Of a stretch of DNA of 64,000 bases, positions 44,754 to 53,510 are shown piece by piece. The notes under the pieces were generated by a model. It ran no database searches. It worked only from the letters and a program-made list of their open reading frames with translations, and was not told the DNA's origin. Position 1 is the stretch's first letter, and every line of letters begins with the position of its first letter. Source of the DNA: Mycolicibacterium boenickei (lineage in GTDB: Bacteria; Actinomycetota; Actinomycetes; Mycobacteriales; Mycobacteriaceae); the NCBI RefSeq assembly GCF_010731295.1, contig NZ_AP022579.1:6076001-6140000 (forward strand), given 5' to 3'. Both the position numbers and the translations under genes were made by a program.

Positions 44754-44782
44754 CAGAATGGCGAGCAGTCGGCGCCTGTCAA
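44754..44782 (-). promoter_or_regulatory. Candidate promoter of the crotonase-PaaI pair
   Basis: On the minus strand a consensus TTGACA (44777-44782) is followed, 16-17 bases later, by CATTCT/ATTCTG. It overlaps the region downstream of the ferredoxin gene, so the pair can be transcribed independently. Confidence 0.35.
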
Positions 44783-44798
44783 CCCTGAGCAGGTCGCG

Positions 44799-45053
<255 letters not shown>

Positions 45054-45063
45054 CTAAAGGATT

Positions 45064-45075
45064 AACTATTTAGTT
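45064..45075. promoter_or_regulatory. Short AT-rich palindrome
   Basis: AACTA-TT-TAGTT is a perfect 12-bp palindrome in the intergenic region between the ferredoxin and the acyl-CoA dehydrogenase at 45317. It is near the ferredoxin start and may be an operator. Confidence 0.35.
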
Positions 45076-45161
45076 TTACCGGATGGCATCACCGGTCGCG
45101 CTTGGAAGTGGGGCCCAAGCCGACAACCCGCAGGAATGCCCATCCAGCGATTGCCACAATC

Positions 45162-45175
45162 TGACATCGTTGTCA
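45162..45175. promoter_or_regulatory. Perfect TGACA-N4-TGTCA operator
   Basis: TGACA-TCGT-TGTCA in the divergent region between the ferredoxin and the acyl-CoA dehydrogenase. It matches the sites at 29302 and 60532, linking this promoter to the catabolic operons. Confidence 0.55.
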
Positions 45176-45254
45176 CATAAGAGGAACCCCGGTAGCATGT
45201 CTTTACCGTGCACAAACCCTAACATTCGAGCGGATGATCAGGCCTGTATCCCAC

Positions 45255-45283
45255 TTGATTCTGACAGCTATATCCGATAGTAA
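45255..45283 (+). promoter_or_regulatory. Promoter-like element of the acyl-CoA dehydrogenase gene
   Basis: TTGATTCTGACAG at 45255-45267 is identical to 29441-29453. With a 17-base spacing the -10 region would be TAGTAA. It lies shortly before the ATG at 45317. Confidence 0.45.
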
Positions 45284-45316
45284 TGAGGCGTCGTCCACCG
45301 GTAGAGAGGTCCACGA

Positions 45317-46471
45317 ATGACGTCCGAGCTCAACAACGAAGAGACCATGCTGGTCGAGACGGTGCGGACGTTCATCGACCGTGACGTGAAACCCTCGGTG
45401 CGCGAGGTCGAACACGCGAACGAATACCCACATGCGTGGATCGAACAAATGAAGCGCATCGGAATCTTCGGCCTGGCCGTGCCCGAGGAGTACGGCGGAT
45501 CACCCGTGTCGATGCCCTGCTACGTGCAGGTGACGCAGGAGCTTGCCAGAGGCTGGATGAGTTTGGCCGGTGCGATGGGTGGGCACACCGTGGTCGCCAA
45601 GCTGATCTCGCTATTCGGTACCGAGGAACAGCGTCGAAAGTATCTACCGGACATGGCAACCGGTGAGAACCGGGCAACGATGGCACTCACCGAGCCTGGT
45701 GGCGGTTCGGATCTGCAGGCGATGACGACCACGGCGCGCGCCGATGGCGACGAGCTCGTCATCAACGGCACAAAGACCTGGATCAGCAATGCCCGCCGAT
45801 CCAATCTGATTGCCCTGCTGTGTAAAACGGATCCACAGGCTTCGCCGCGCCATCGCGGCATCTCGGTGGTGTTGGTCGAGCACCGGCCCGGCCTGACCGT
45901 GTCGCGGGATCTGCCTAAGCTCGGGTACAAGGGCGTGGAGAGTTGCGAGCTCTCGTTCGACGATTGCCGGGTGCCGCAGTCCGCAATACTCGGCGGCGAG
46001 CCCGGCAAGGGATTCGCCCAGATGATGAAAGGCCTTGAGACAGGACGAATTCAAGTGGCATCGCGCGCACTCGGCGTGGCGACCGCGGCACTCGAAGACG
46101 CTCTCAAATACGCGCAGGAACGCGAAAGCTTTGGTCAGCCGATCTGGAAACACCAGGCGGTGGGCAACTATCTGGCCGACATGGCAACCAAACTCACCGC
46201 GGCCAGACAGCTCACTCGGCATGCCGCGGAGCGCTACGACAGCGGTGAACGCTGCGATATGGAAGCCGGGATGGCCAAACTGTTCGCCTCAGAGGCTGCC
46301 ATGCAGATCGCCCTGGACGCGGTCCGCATCCACGGCGGTTACGGGTATTCGACCGAATACGACGTCGAGCGCTACTTCCGCGACGCCCCACTGATGATCG
46401 TCGGCGAAGGCACGAACGAGATCCAGCGCAACGTCATCGCCGCGCAACTGGTCTCCCGCGGAACCCTGTAA
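45317..46471 (+). CDS. Acyl-CoA dehydrogenase
   Basis: 384 residues. ACAD motifs: FGLAVPEEYGGSPVSM, MALTEPGGGSDLQAM, NGTKTWISNARRSN, and EGTNEIQRNVIAAQLV at the C-terminus with the catalytic Glu. It is a self-sufficient homotetramer type. The upstream region holds a TGACA-N4-TGTCA site and a promoter-like element shared with the large operon at 29477, so it is probably induced together with it. FprB follows by 27 bases. Confidence 0.92.
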   Translation: MTSELNNEETMLVETVRTFIDRDVKPSVREVEHANEYPHAWIEQMKRIGIFGLAVPEEYGGSPVSMPCYVQVTQELARGWMSLAGAMGGHTVVAKLISLFGTEEQRRKYLPDMATGENRATMALTEPGGGSDLQAMTTTARADGDELVINGTKTWISNARRSNLIALLCKTDPQASPRHRGISVVLVEHRPGLTVSRDLPKLGYKGVESCELSFDDCRVPQSAILGGEPGKGFAQMMKGLETGRIQVASRALGVATAALEDALKYAQERESFGQPIWKHQAVGNYLADMATKLTAARQLTRHAAERYDSGERCDMEAGMAKLFASEAAMQIALDAVRIHGGYGYSTEYDVERYFRDAPLMIVGEGTNEIQRNVIAAQLVSRGTL

Positions 46472-46498
46472 ACCCACGCAACGAACGAGGGATCGACC

Positions 46499-48103
46499 GT
46501 GGCCTACGTAATCACGCAGAACTGCTGCAAAGACGGCAGTTGCGTCCCGGTCTGCCCGGTGAGCTGCATCCGTCCCGCCGGCAGTCCAGGCGAATTCACC
46601 GGGACCGAGATGCTGTACATCGATCCTGACGCGTGCATCGACTGCGGCGCCTGCCTGGAGGAATGCCCAGTCGACGCGATCTTCTACGACGAGGATCTTC
46701 CACCCGACCAGGAGCGGTTTCGCGAGATCAATGCCAGATTCTTCGAACGACACCCACTGCAGATCCACAGCCAAGAAACACCGTTGGAACGCCACGGCGT
46801 CAAGCCAGGTGCACTGCGGGTTGCCGTCGTCGGCGCCGGTCCTGCCGCCTGCTATGCGTCCACCGCGCTGATCGGCGTCGACGGCGTCGAGGTCAATCTT
46901 TTCGAACGCCTCCCCACGCCATTCGGCCTGATCCGCGCCGGCGTCGCGCCGGACCACCAGCACACCAAGTCTGTCGTGCGAATCTTCGACCACACCTTCA
47001 CCAACAAGCGCTTCGAGTGTTATCTCAACGTCGAGATCGGTTCGGACCTGACCCACGACGAGTTGTTGGCGCATCACCATGCCGTCATCTATGCGGTCGG
47101 GGCATCCCGCAGCCGGGAGCTCGACCTACCTGGTAACGAACTGCCCGGCAATCACTCTGCCGTCGACTTCGTGGGCTGGTACAACGGTCATCCGGATCAC
47201 GCACATCATGTGTTTGATCTGTCCGGAGAGCGGGCCGTAATCATCGGCAACGGCAACGTCGCGCTGGATGTCGCGAGAGTGCTGCTGCTCGACACCGACC
47301 ATCTGGCGACCACCGACATCGCACCATATGCCTTGGCTGCCTTGTCCGACAGCAGGATTCGCGAAGTGGTGGTCCTCGCGCGACGTGGACCCCGTGACGC
47401 GGCCTTCTCCACGGGCGAGTTCCTCGCTCTCGGCCACCTCCCCGGAGTCGACGTCATCATCGACAGCACCGACTTGGCGACCCGCCCGGACGACGATGTC
47501 GAGACTGTGCTCAAACTCCAGATCGCACGCGAGTACGCAGACCGGCCCAGCACCGCTGCAAACAAGCGGATCGTCTTCCGATTCGCGGCGTCTCCGACCG
47601 AAGTGGTCGGCTCTGACCGGGCCGAAGGCCTACGCGTGGCAACCAACGGCTCACCGGAAAGCGAACTGCTGACGGCGCCACTGATACTGCGCGCCATCGG
47701 ATATCAAGGATCGGCGATCGATTCGCTGCCTTTCGACGCAGCAAGAGGCGTGGTTCCCAACGAAGGCGGTCGGGTCATCGATGAACACGGTCAGCCCGTC
47801 CCCGGTGTCTACGTGACCGGGTGGATCAAACGCGGACCGCGTGGCGTCATCGGCACCAACCGAAACTGCGCGGAAGAAACGGTCGCCGCCCTGCTGGAGG
47901 ACTTTCATACCGGCAAGTTGGCCCCCGATGTGGCTGACCCCGCGGGCGTCAGGCGACTGCTCAGCGAGCGCGGATTGTCACCGATCGGATGGGCAGGTTG
48001 GCGGTCGATCGACGCCGCCGAACGTCGACGCGGGGCCGAGGTGTCCCGGCCCCGCGTGAAGTTCACAGCCATTGCCGACATGGTGTCGGCGGCGAATCTC
48101 TGA
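46499..48103 (+). CDS. fprB: Ferredoxin / ferredoxin-NADP reductase fusion (FprB-like)
   Basis: 534 residues from GTG 46499. The first 75 or so residues are a 7Fe-type ferredoxin (NCCKDGSCVPVCPVSCI and CIDCGACLEECPVD). The rest is an adrenodoxin-reductase-like flavoprotein with FAD motif VGAGPAACYAS and NADP motif IIGNGNVALDVAR, and the usual end TGWIKRGPRGVIGTNR. It matches mycobacterial FprB. It can pass electrons from NADPH to ferredoxins, and thus could serve the Rieske oxygenases or the 3Fe-4S ferredoxin nearby. It is probably co-transcribed with the acyl-CoA dehydrogenase. Some C-terminal residues beyond about 480 are less conserved. Confidence 0.9.
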   Translation: MAYVITQNCCKDGSCVPVCPVSCIRPAGSPGEFTGTEMLYIDPDACIDCGACLEECPVDAIFYDEDLPPDQERFREINARFFERHPLQIHSQETPLERHGVKPGALRVAVVGAGPAACYASTALIGVDGVEVNLFERLPTPFGLIRAGVAPDHQHTKSVVRIFDHTFTNKRFECYLNVEIGSDLTHDELLAHHHAVIYAVGASRSRELDLPGNELPGNHSAVDFVGWYNGHPDHAHHVFDLSGERAVIIGNGNVALDVARVLLLDTDHLATTDIAPYALAALSDSRIREVVVLARRGPRDAAFSTGEFLALGHLPGVDVIIDSTDLATRPDDDVETVLKLQIAREYADRPSTAANKRIVFRFAASPTEVVGSDRAEGLRVATNGSPESELLTAPLILRAIGYQGSAIDSLPFDAARGVVPNEGGRVIDEHGQPVPGVYVTGWIKRGPRGVIGTNRNCAEETVAALLEDFHTGKLAPDVADPAGVRRLLSERGLSPIGWAGWRSIDAAERRRGAEVSRPRVKFTAIADMVSAANL

Positions 48104-48113
48104 ACCCGTTCAG
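48100..48113. terminator. Palindrome covering two convergent stop codons
   Basis: CTGAAC-CC-GTTCAG contains the TGA of fprB and the TGA of the convergent amidohydrolase. It is short and without a T-run, so termination is uncertain. Confidence 0.25.
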
Positions 48114-49333
48114 ACACCGGCTAATTCGTGTTCGCCAGCAATGACCCGTGGGAAGTTGAGCATCCGCCGGGCGTTCTGCTCGACGATCAGTGAGCATTCT
48201 TCGTCCGGCACATCGGCGAGCACCTCAGCGGCCCGCTGACGCGAATTGGGCCAGTTGGAATCGCTGTGCGGGAAATCGATTTCAAGCGTGATCCGGTCGA
48301 TACCGATCTCGTGGCGGTTCTTCAACCCGTGCTCATCGTCGATGAAGCAACCCCAGAAATGCTTCTTGAAGAGATCCGACGGCCGGGTGTCGAAATCGAT
48401 GTTCTGGTAATAGCGGTGACGTTCCCACACATAGTCCGAGCGCTCCAGGATGTAAGGCACCCAGCCGATACCGCCCTCGGCCAGCGAGATCTGCAGATTC
48501 GGGAACTTCTGCAGTTTGCCGGAGAACAAGAGGTCGACCGTCGTCCACATCAGGTTGGTGGAGAACAGCGTGATCGCCACGGCGAACGGGGCGTCTGGGA
48601 TGACCATCTGGCCGGGCACAGGCTTCATCGACGAGAACGAGAACCCCGGCACGTAGGAGCCCGACCCGAAGTGCAGGGATACCGGCATTTGCGCATCAGA
48701 GCAGACCTGCCACAACGGATCCCAGTGATCGGAATGAAACGACGGCAACCCCAGCGGCACCGGGCTGTCCGGGAACGACACCGTCCGCGCCCCCTTCGCC
48801 GCCACTCGCTCAGCCTCGGCGACGGTCGCATCGATATCCCACACCGGCAGGATCGCCAACGGGACATAACGATCCGGTGCGGTGGCGCACCACTCGTCGA
48901 TATGGAAATCGTTCCACGCCTTCACACACAGCAGGGCGAGTTCCTTGTCCTGGGCGCGATAGAAGGTACCGCCGCCGAAGCCCGGGAAGGACGGAAAGCA
49001 CAGCGCGGCCTGCACACCGTCCACGTCCATGTCGGCAATGCGGGCCACCGGGTCATAACAACCGGGGATCATGTCCTCGTAGCGCACTGGATCCATGCCC
49101 CACTCCTCGGGCGGCTTGCCCGCCACCGCGTTGAGGCCGATCGTCGGGAAGATCTGCCCGTCGTAGCTCCACAGGTGCTTACCGTCCATCTCAAGAATCC
49201 GCGGCCCGGCATCGAGGAACCGCTGCGGCAGGCGGTCTTGCCACACCCGCGGGTGTTCGACTAGGTGGTCGTCGACGGACACGATCTGGTGTTCATCTTG
49301 AAGCGGCACTACACGCTCCTTCTTTTCTGACAT
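48110..49333 (-). CDS. Amidohydrolase-2 (ACMSD-like) family protein
   Basis: 407 residues. D21-D-H23 near the N-terminus (IVSVDDHLVEHP), a barrel His in MPVSLHFGSGSY, and the late Asp in LEIDFPHSDSNWPNS are the metal and catalytic positions of the amidohydrolase-2 fold. The family decarboxylates or hydrolyses cyclic acids. It is divergent from a small gene at 49412. The promoter region has TTTTCTGAC repeated at 49323 and 49343. It is a second relative of the enzymes at 13620 and 60599; the three differ enough to act on different intermediates. Confidence 0.87.
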   Translation of the reverse strand: MSEKKERVVPLQDEHQIVSVDDHLVEHPRVWQDRLPQRFLDAGPRILEMDGKHLWSYDGQIFPTIGLNAVAGKPPEEWGMDPVRYEDMIPGCYDPVARIADMDVDGVQAALCFPSFPGFGGGTFYRAQDKELALLCVKAWNDFHIDEWCATAPDRYVPLAILPVWDIDATVAEAERVAAKGARTVSFPDSPVPLGLPSFHSDHWDPLWQVCSDAQMPVSLHFGSGSYVPGFSFSSMKPVPGQMVIPDAPFAVAITLFSTNLMWTTVDLLFSGKLQKFPNLQISLAEGGIGWVPYILERSDYVWERHRYYQNIDFDTRPSDLFKKHFWGCFIDDEHGLKNRHEIGIDRITLEIDFPHSDSNWPNSRQRAAEVLADVPDEECSLIVEQNARRMLNFPRVIAGEHELAGV

Positions 49334-49411
49334 TTCGTCTTGTTTTCTGACGGTTCATCTCAGAGACTATATGACGTAGGACACGATCGTCTACCGATTG
49401 AGAGCCACGAC

Positions 49412-49720
49412 ATGAACACCTTGGATCAAGCCGGCGAGGCCGGCTCCCGCGGGAAGATCGACGAGGACGACCATGATCTGCTGACCTTCGGAGAAGCAGG
49501 TGAGCGTTTGCGCCTCGAAATCGCCACGGCCGCAGCGAAGCTCGAGGGAATCCGGCAGACCGGGTCCCCGACAGACGTGGAGAAGGCGAGCGCCCGGCTG
49601 GGAGCGCTACGCGCCGCAGCCAAGCGCAACAGCGCCCAGCCCATCAACGACGACAACTTCGAGAAGTTCTTCGGCTACCCCGGCAAGGCCAAACGCAACC
49701 TGCCAGGACCACCGCCGTAG
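49412..49720 (+). CDS. Small conserved-looking protein of unknown function
   Basis: 102 residues from ATG 49412; frames further upstream run through the promoter. It is acidic at the N-terminus (KIDEDDHDLLTFGEAGERLR), has a helical middle (LEIATAAAKLEGIRQT, VEKASARLGALRAAAKR) that could form a coiled coil, and ends FGYPGKAKRNLPGPPP. I recognise no domain. It stands 36 bases before the double TetR gene on the same strand, so the two may share a transcript. Confidence 0.65.
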   Translation: MNTLDQAGEAGSRGKIDEDDHDLLTFGEAGERLRLEIATAAAKLEGIRQTGSPTDVEKASARLGALRAAAKRNSAQPINDDNFEKFFGYPGKAKRNLPGPPP

Positions 49721-49756
49721 GCCACCGCCGGGTGGACCAACCCGGATACTTCTCCT

Positions 49757-51073
49757 ATGGCGCCTACCCCCGACAAGACACGCCGTCCCGGTTACGCCCC
49801 GTCGGACAACGTCGGCGTGGGACGACGCGGCTTGCACACTCGGCAGCGGATCCTGACCTGCGCTGCCGACGCCTTTCTGTCCAACGGCTTCCACAGCACC
49901 TCCCTGGACACCATCGCCAAGGAGGCAAACGCCTCCCGAGCGACCGTCTACCAGTACTTCGCCGGCAAGGAGGAGATCTTCCGTGAACTGAGTGACGCGG
50001 CCGGGCGCGCCGTACTCGACCATGGCGAACGACTGGGCGATCTTGGCCCGACCGTGCACGGGTTTGGAGCGTTGCACCGCTGGCTCACCGGATGGGCCGA
50101 CATCTATGACGCCCACACGGCCGCGTTCGCGGAGTACCCCGGTATCGGTACCGAGATGTCGGTCATTGATGCCGGTCCAGTCGCCGAGGAGTATCGCAGG
50201 CGCGTGACTGCCCGGCTAAACGCCGCGAAACTGCAAGGACTCGGCACCGATGATGCGGCGGCGGCGCTCATGCGCATCCCGCACATGGTCCACCTCTACC
50301 GGCACCGCGCGATGTTCCCGCTGCCTGCCCGCGAGGTGGTGTCGTGGTCGCTGGCCGTTGCCTTGCAGCTCATGCTCTTCCCCGACACCCCGGCAGAGGC
50401 CTTGGCCGCACCACCCCCAATCACCGGAGCGACCGACATGCCGACTGACGTCGCCGAACGAGCCGCGCCCGAGCCCGCCACGGTGACCGACGAGCTGTCG
50501 CCGATAGCCCACGACGTTCTGTTGGCCAGCTCGTCATTGTTCGCCGAGCATGGCTACTACGCGGTCAGCATGGAGGACATCGCAGCCGCTACCGATATCA
50601 GCCGCGCCACGCTGTACCGGTATTTCAGCGCCAAGGACAAGATCCTCGCCGAACTCACCCGCGAGGCGGTGGCCGAGATCGAGGAGTCCGCCACCGCCCT
50701 GACTCGTATCGCCGACACCGACGCGTTCACAAGATGGGTTCATGGCTATGTCCGGTTCCACCGCGGCTACCGCGGTGTCATCCGGGCCTGGTTCGATGGC
50801 ACCGTCGCCGAGCAGCTCTCCGACGCTGCGGTGGGTCACGGTATCGGGGCGATCCACCTGGCGGTGAATACGTTGCTGCAGACCATCGAACTGCCGGACG
50901 CTATCGACCGCGAAGCGGCCGGTGCGGTGTTTCTCGCGGTATTGGGACGGATGACCGAACCGACTGCGATCGACGAACCCGACAGCGACGAGCGCGCCGG
51001 CGACCTCATCGTGAACTTGCTGCGACGCTCCCTGCTTCGCTCGGCCTGGGGTCAGCCCGGGGCGCCGACGTAG
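49757..51073 (+). CDS. Double TetR-type regulator (two HTH domains in one chain)
   Basis: 438 residues, about twice a normal TetR. The first HTH is at residues 49-75 (SLDTIAKEANASRATVYQYF, then AGKEEIF), the second at 270-297 (SMEDIAAATDISRATLYRYF, then SAKDKIL), each followed by its own helical domain. A proline- and alanine-rich linker joins them at about 210-247. One polypeptide could thus act like a TetR dimer, or bring together two different DNA sites. The 3' end overlaps the convergent DUF732 gene by 22 bases. Regulated genes are unknown; the divergent amidohydrolase is a candidate. Confidence 0.9.
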   Translation: MAPTPDKTRRPGYAPSDNVGVGRRGLHTRQRILTCAADAFLSNGFHSTSLDTIAKEANASRATVYQYFAGKEEIFRELSDAAGRAVLDHGERLGDLGPTVHGFGALHRWLTGWADIYDAHTAAFAEYPGIGTEMSVIDAGPVAEEYRRRVTARLNAAKLQGLGTDDAAAALMRIPHMVHLYRHRAMFPLPAREVVSWSLAVALQLMLFPDTPAEALAAPPPITGATDMPTDVAERAAPEPATVTDELSPIAHDVLLASSSLFAEHGYYAVSMEDIAAATDISRATLYRYFSAKDKILAELTREAVAEIEESATALTRIADTDAFTRWVHGYVRFHRGYRGVIRAWFDGTVAEQLSDAAVGHGIGAIHLAVNTLLQTIELPDAIDREAAGAVFLAVLGRMTEPTAIDEPDSDERAGDLIVNLLRRSLLRSAWGQPGAPT

Positions 51074-51402
51074 CCCGCCGCTGAATTGCGCAACTGCCAG
51101 ATCTGGGCCGGGCACAGCTCCTGGGCCGATTGCGAGATCAGATACGAAGCCTGGAATTCGTCCGAGGTGTTGAAGTCGGACTTGATATCACCGACCAGCT
51201 GGGCATAGCTCTTGCCCGCTGCGATCTTGTCGCACACCCCGTACCCGTAAGCCAGTGCCTGGTCCGCGTTGGCGAAGTTGTATCCGGGCCGCACCGTCAC
51301 GTTGACGAGATACCCGACGTTGTCCGCATGGGCCACCGGCGTGCCCACCATCACGGCAGCCAACAGCGCGGGGAGCCCGACCGATGAGATTAGTTTCCTC
51401 AT
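51052..51402 (-). CDS. Secreted DUF732 protein
   Basis: 116 residues. A Sec signal peptide (LISSVGLPALLAAVMVGTP) ends at AHA before DNVGYLVNV. The mature part fits DUF732: a helical domain with a GYGVCDKIAAGKS segment, and a second Cys in QELCPAQIW, probably disulfide-bonded. DUF732 proteins are small exported proteins almost confined to mycobacteria, of unknown function. It is convergent with the double TetR and overlaps it by 22 bases. Confidence 0.87.
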   Translation of the reverse strand: MRKLISSVGLPALLAAVMVGTPVAHADNVGYLVNVTVRPGYNFANADQALAYGYGVCDKIAAGKSYAQLVGDIKSDFNTSDEFQASYLISQSAQELCPAQIWQLRNSAAGYVGAPG

Positions 51403-51453
51403 AACCAGGCAAAGCGTAATTCATTTATATGTTTACCGGTAGTCTGCTCAACC

Positions 51454-51951
51454 ATGTTCCCCACCCGCATCGGCCGTCGTTGCACGTTGACACTGGCGCT
51501 GGCGTCCGGGCTCGCAGCCGCGGTCGCGATGCCGTCCGCACAGGCCGACAACAAACGACTGAACGACAGCGTATTCACCAACATCTACACGGCACAGAAG
51601 CAGAATGGCTGCGTCACCAATCCGAAACGGGACGGTCGCCTGGTGGAGGCGGCACGCCTCCACGCACTCGACGTGCTCAACAACCCAAACATCAACGGAG
51701 ACATCGGCTCTGATGGCTCGACCCCGCAAGACCGCGCCAACGGCACCGGGTTCGTCGGCACGGTGTCAGAGACCGTCGCGATCAATCCGGCGCTGGCAAT
51801 CAGCGGAATCGAAATACTCAACCAATGGTGGTGGGATCCGCCGTCTCGGGCCACTATGCAGGACTGCGCGAACACAGCTATCGGTGTCTGGTCGGAGAAC
51901 AGCCTGGCTCGCTCCGTGGTGGTCGCGGTGTATGGGCAGCCTTCGCTGTAG
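51454..51951 (+). CDS. Secreted CAP/SCP-domain-like protein
   Basis: 165 residues. A signal peptide (LTLALASGLAAAVAMPSA) is cleaved near AQA before DNKRLND. The mature part has the CAP-domain features of small mycobacterial exported proteins: LVEAARLHALDVLNN, WWWDPPSRATMQDCANTAIG and the final strand VVVAVYGQPSL, with one Cys pair. The function is not known. It is divergent from the DUF732 gene across a 51-base AT-rich region. Confidence 0.75.
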   Translation: MFPTRIGRRCTLTLALASGLAAAVAMPSAQADNKRLNDSVFTNIYTAQKQNGCVTNPKRDGRLVEAARLHALDVLNNPNINGDIGSDGSTPQDRANGTGFVGTVSETVAINPALAISGIEILNQWWWDPPSRATMQDCANTAIGVWSENSLARSVVVAVYGQPSL

Positions 51952-51952
51952 C

Positions 51953-53491
51953 TCAGACTGCCAGTTCGGCGCGCAGGCGCTTCTTGTCCACCTTGCCGCT
52001 GGGCAGCACCGGCAGTTCGGCGGCCAGCACCAGTCGGCGCGGGACCTTGTAGCGGGCGAGCCGTTGGCGCACTCCATCCTGCAGCACCTCGAGCGTCAAG
52101 GTCGCGCCAGCCGATGGCACGACGACCGCGCAGACCGCTTCGCCCCAACGGTCGTCGGGCACGCCGACCACTGCGCAGGCCGCCACCCCGTCGATCGCAC
52201 TCAGTGCGTCTTCGACCTCCGGCGAGTAGACGTTCTCCCCACCGCTGATGATCACGTCCTTCTTGCGGTCCACCAGGTAGAGCAGCCCGCGTTCGTCCAC
52301 GCGGCCCACGTCGCCGGTGTGGCACCACCCGTCGCGTAGCGTCACCTCGGTTGCCGACCTGTCCTGCCAGTAGCCGCGGAACATTGAGCCGGATCGCACG
52401 ACGATTTCGCCGGCGTGCCCGGCCGGCACATCGCGTCCGTCCTCGTCGACGATGCGAATCCGGGTGCCGGGAAACGGGAATCCGACCGAACGCAGCTGCG
52501 CTTGCGCGTCGGGGGTATGTAGTTCTCGTGGCAGCCCGGACACAATGACCTCGGTCTGCCCGTAGAGGTTGAGAAAGCCCGCGCCGGGAAGCACCGACAT
52601 CGCGCGCCTCAGCACAGTCGCCGTCATCGGTGCGGCCGAATACACCACGGTGCGCACCGATTCCACATCCGCGCGCTCCCCTACGGCATCGAGCAGTGCC
52701 CGGAGCATGATCGGCGCCAGATGCAACACCGTGATCCGCTGGGCCGCAATCAGTCGCACCGCATCGGCAGCGTCGAACTGCTGCTGCAGCACCACGGTTC
52801 CGCCGCGGGCGTGCAGGCCGCCGACGATCGCGAGTGCCCCAACGTGGAACATCGGCATGGTGATCAACCCGCGGTCATCACTGCCGCAACACATCTCATT
52901 GTTCATCGTGAGCGCGACGGCACGCATCTCCCGTTGCCCGAGAATGCAGCACTTCGAAGCGCCGGTGGTGCCACTGGTGAACAGTAGGTAGGCGATATCG
53001 TCGGGCTCGGCGACGAGCTCGAGCGCCTCACTGGGCGCAGCGCTGAGGAAGCCTTCGTAACCGACGGTCCCCGGTGGTGGTTCGCAGCCGAAGGCCACCA
53101 CAAGTGGCCGAGACGGCAGACCTGACATCAGGTCAGTGATCACGGCGACGAACTCGTCGGCGACAAACACGATCGACGGTTCCACCCGGCGTACCACGTC
53201 GCGGATCTCCGGCGTCGCGAGCCGGAAGTTGATGGTGGCCAAGATGATTCCACTGAGTTGGGTGGCAGCGTTCAGCTCACCGAACTCGATGCTGTTCCGG
53301 CTGAGCACCGCGACGCGATCCTGGCGCCGCAGGCCGGCCGCGGCCATCGCCGACACCAGCCGTACGGCCCGGTTACGCAACTGCGCGTGACTGACGGTGC
53401 GGTTGCCGCACCGGTAGGCGGCCACGTCCGGGAAACGCACGGCGTTATCGGTCACGATGTCGCCGAGCGTCATGCCGTCGGCCGTGTCCAT
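51953..53491 (-). CDS. Acyl-CoA synthetase / AMP-dependent ligase
   Basis: 512 residues, ANL superfamily: LLFTSGTTGASKCCIL (A3), LNLYGQTEVIVSG (A5), GWCHTGDVGRVDERG (A7), YLVDRKKDVIISGGENVYS (A8), and a C-terminal Lys in LPSGKVDKKRL. It activates a carboxylic acid to CoA ester or acyl-adenylate. In the A3 motif a Cys-Cys follows the Lys where Gly-Val is common. It is downstream of the thiolase-like gene at 53511 by 19 bases and likely in one operon with it and MaoC. Confidence 0.9.
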   Translation of the reverse strand: MDTADGMTLGDIVTDNAVRFPDVAAYRCGNRTVSHAQLRNRAVRLVSAMAAAGLRRQDRVAVLSRNSIEFGELNAATQLSGIILATINFRLATPEIRDVVRRVEPSIVFVADEFVAVITDLMSGLPSRPLVVAFGCEPPPGTVGYEGFLSAAPSEALELVAEPDDIAYLLFTSGTTGASKCCILGQREMRAVALTMNNEMCCGSDDRGLITMPMFHVGALAIVGGLHARGGTVVLQQQFDAADAVRLIAAQRITVLHLAPIMLRALLDAVGERADVESVRTVVYSAAPMTATVLRRAMSVLPGAGFLNLYGQTEVIVSGLPRELHTPDAQAQLRSVGFPFPGTRIRIVDEDGRDVPAGHAGEIVVRSGSMFRGYWQDRSATEVTLRDGWCHTGDVGRVDERGLLYLVDRKKDVIISGGENVYSPEVEDALSAIDGVAACAVVGVPDDRWGEAVCAVVVPSAGATLTLEVLQDGVRQRLARYKVPRRLVLAAELPVLPSGKVDKKRLRAELAV

Positions 53492-53510
53492 CGCGCGAGC
53501 CCCGCGGCCC

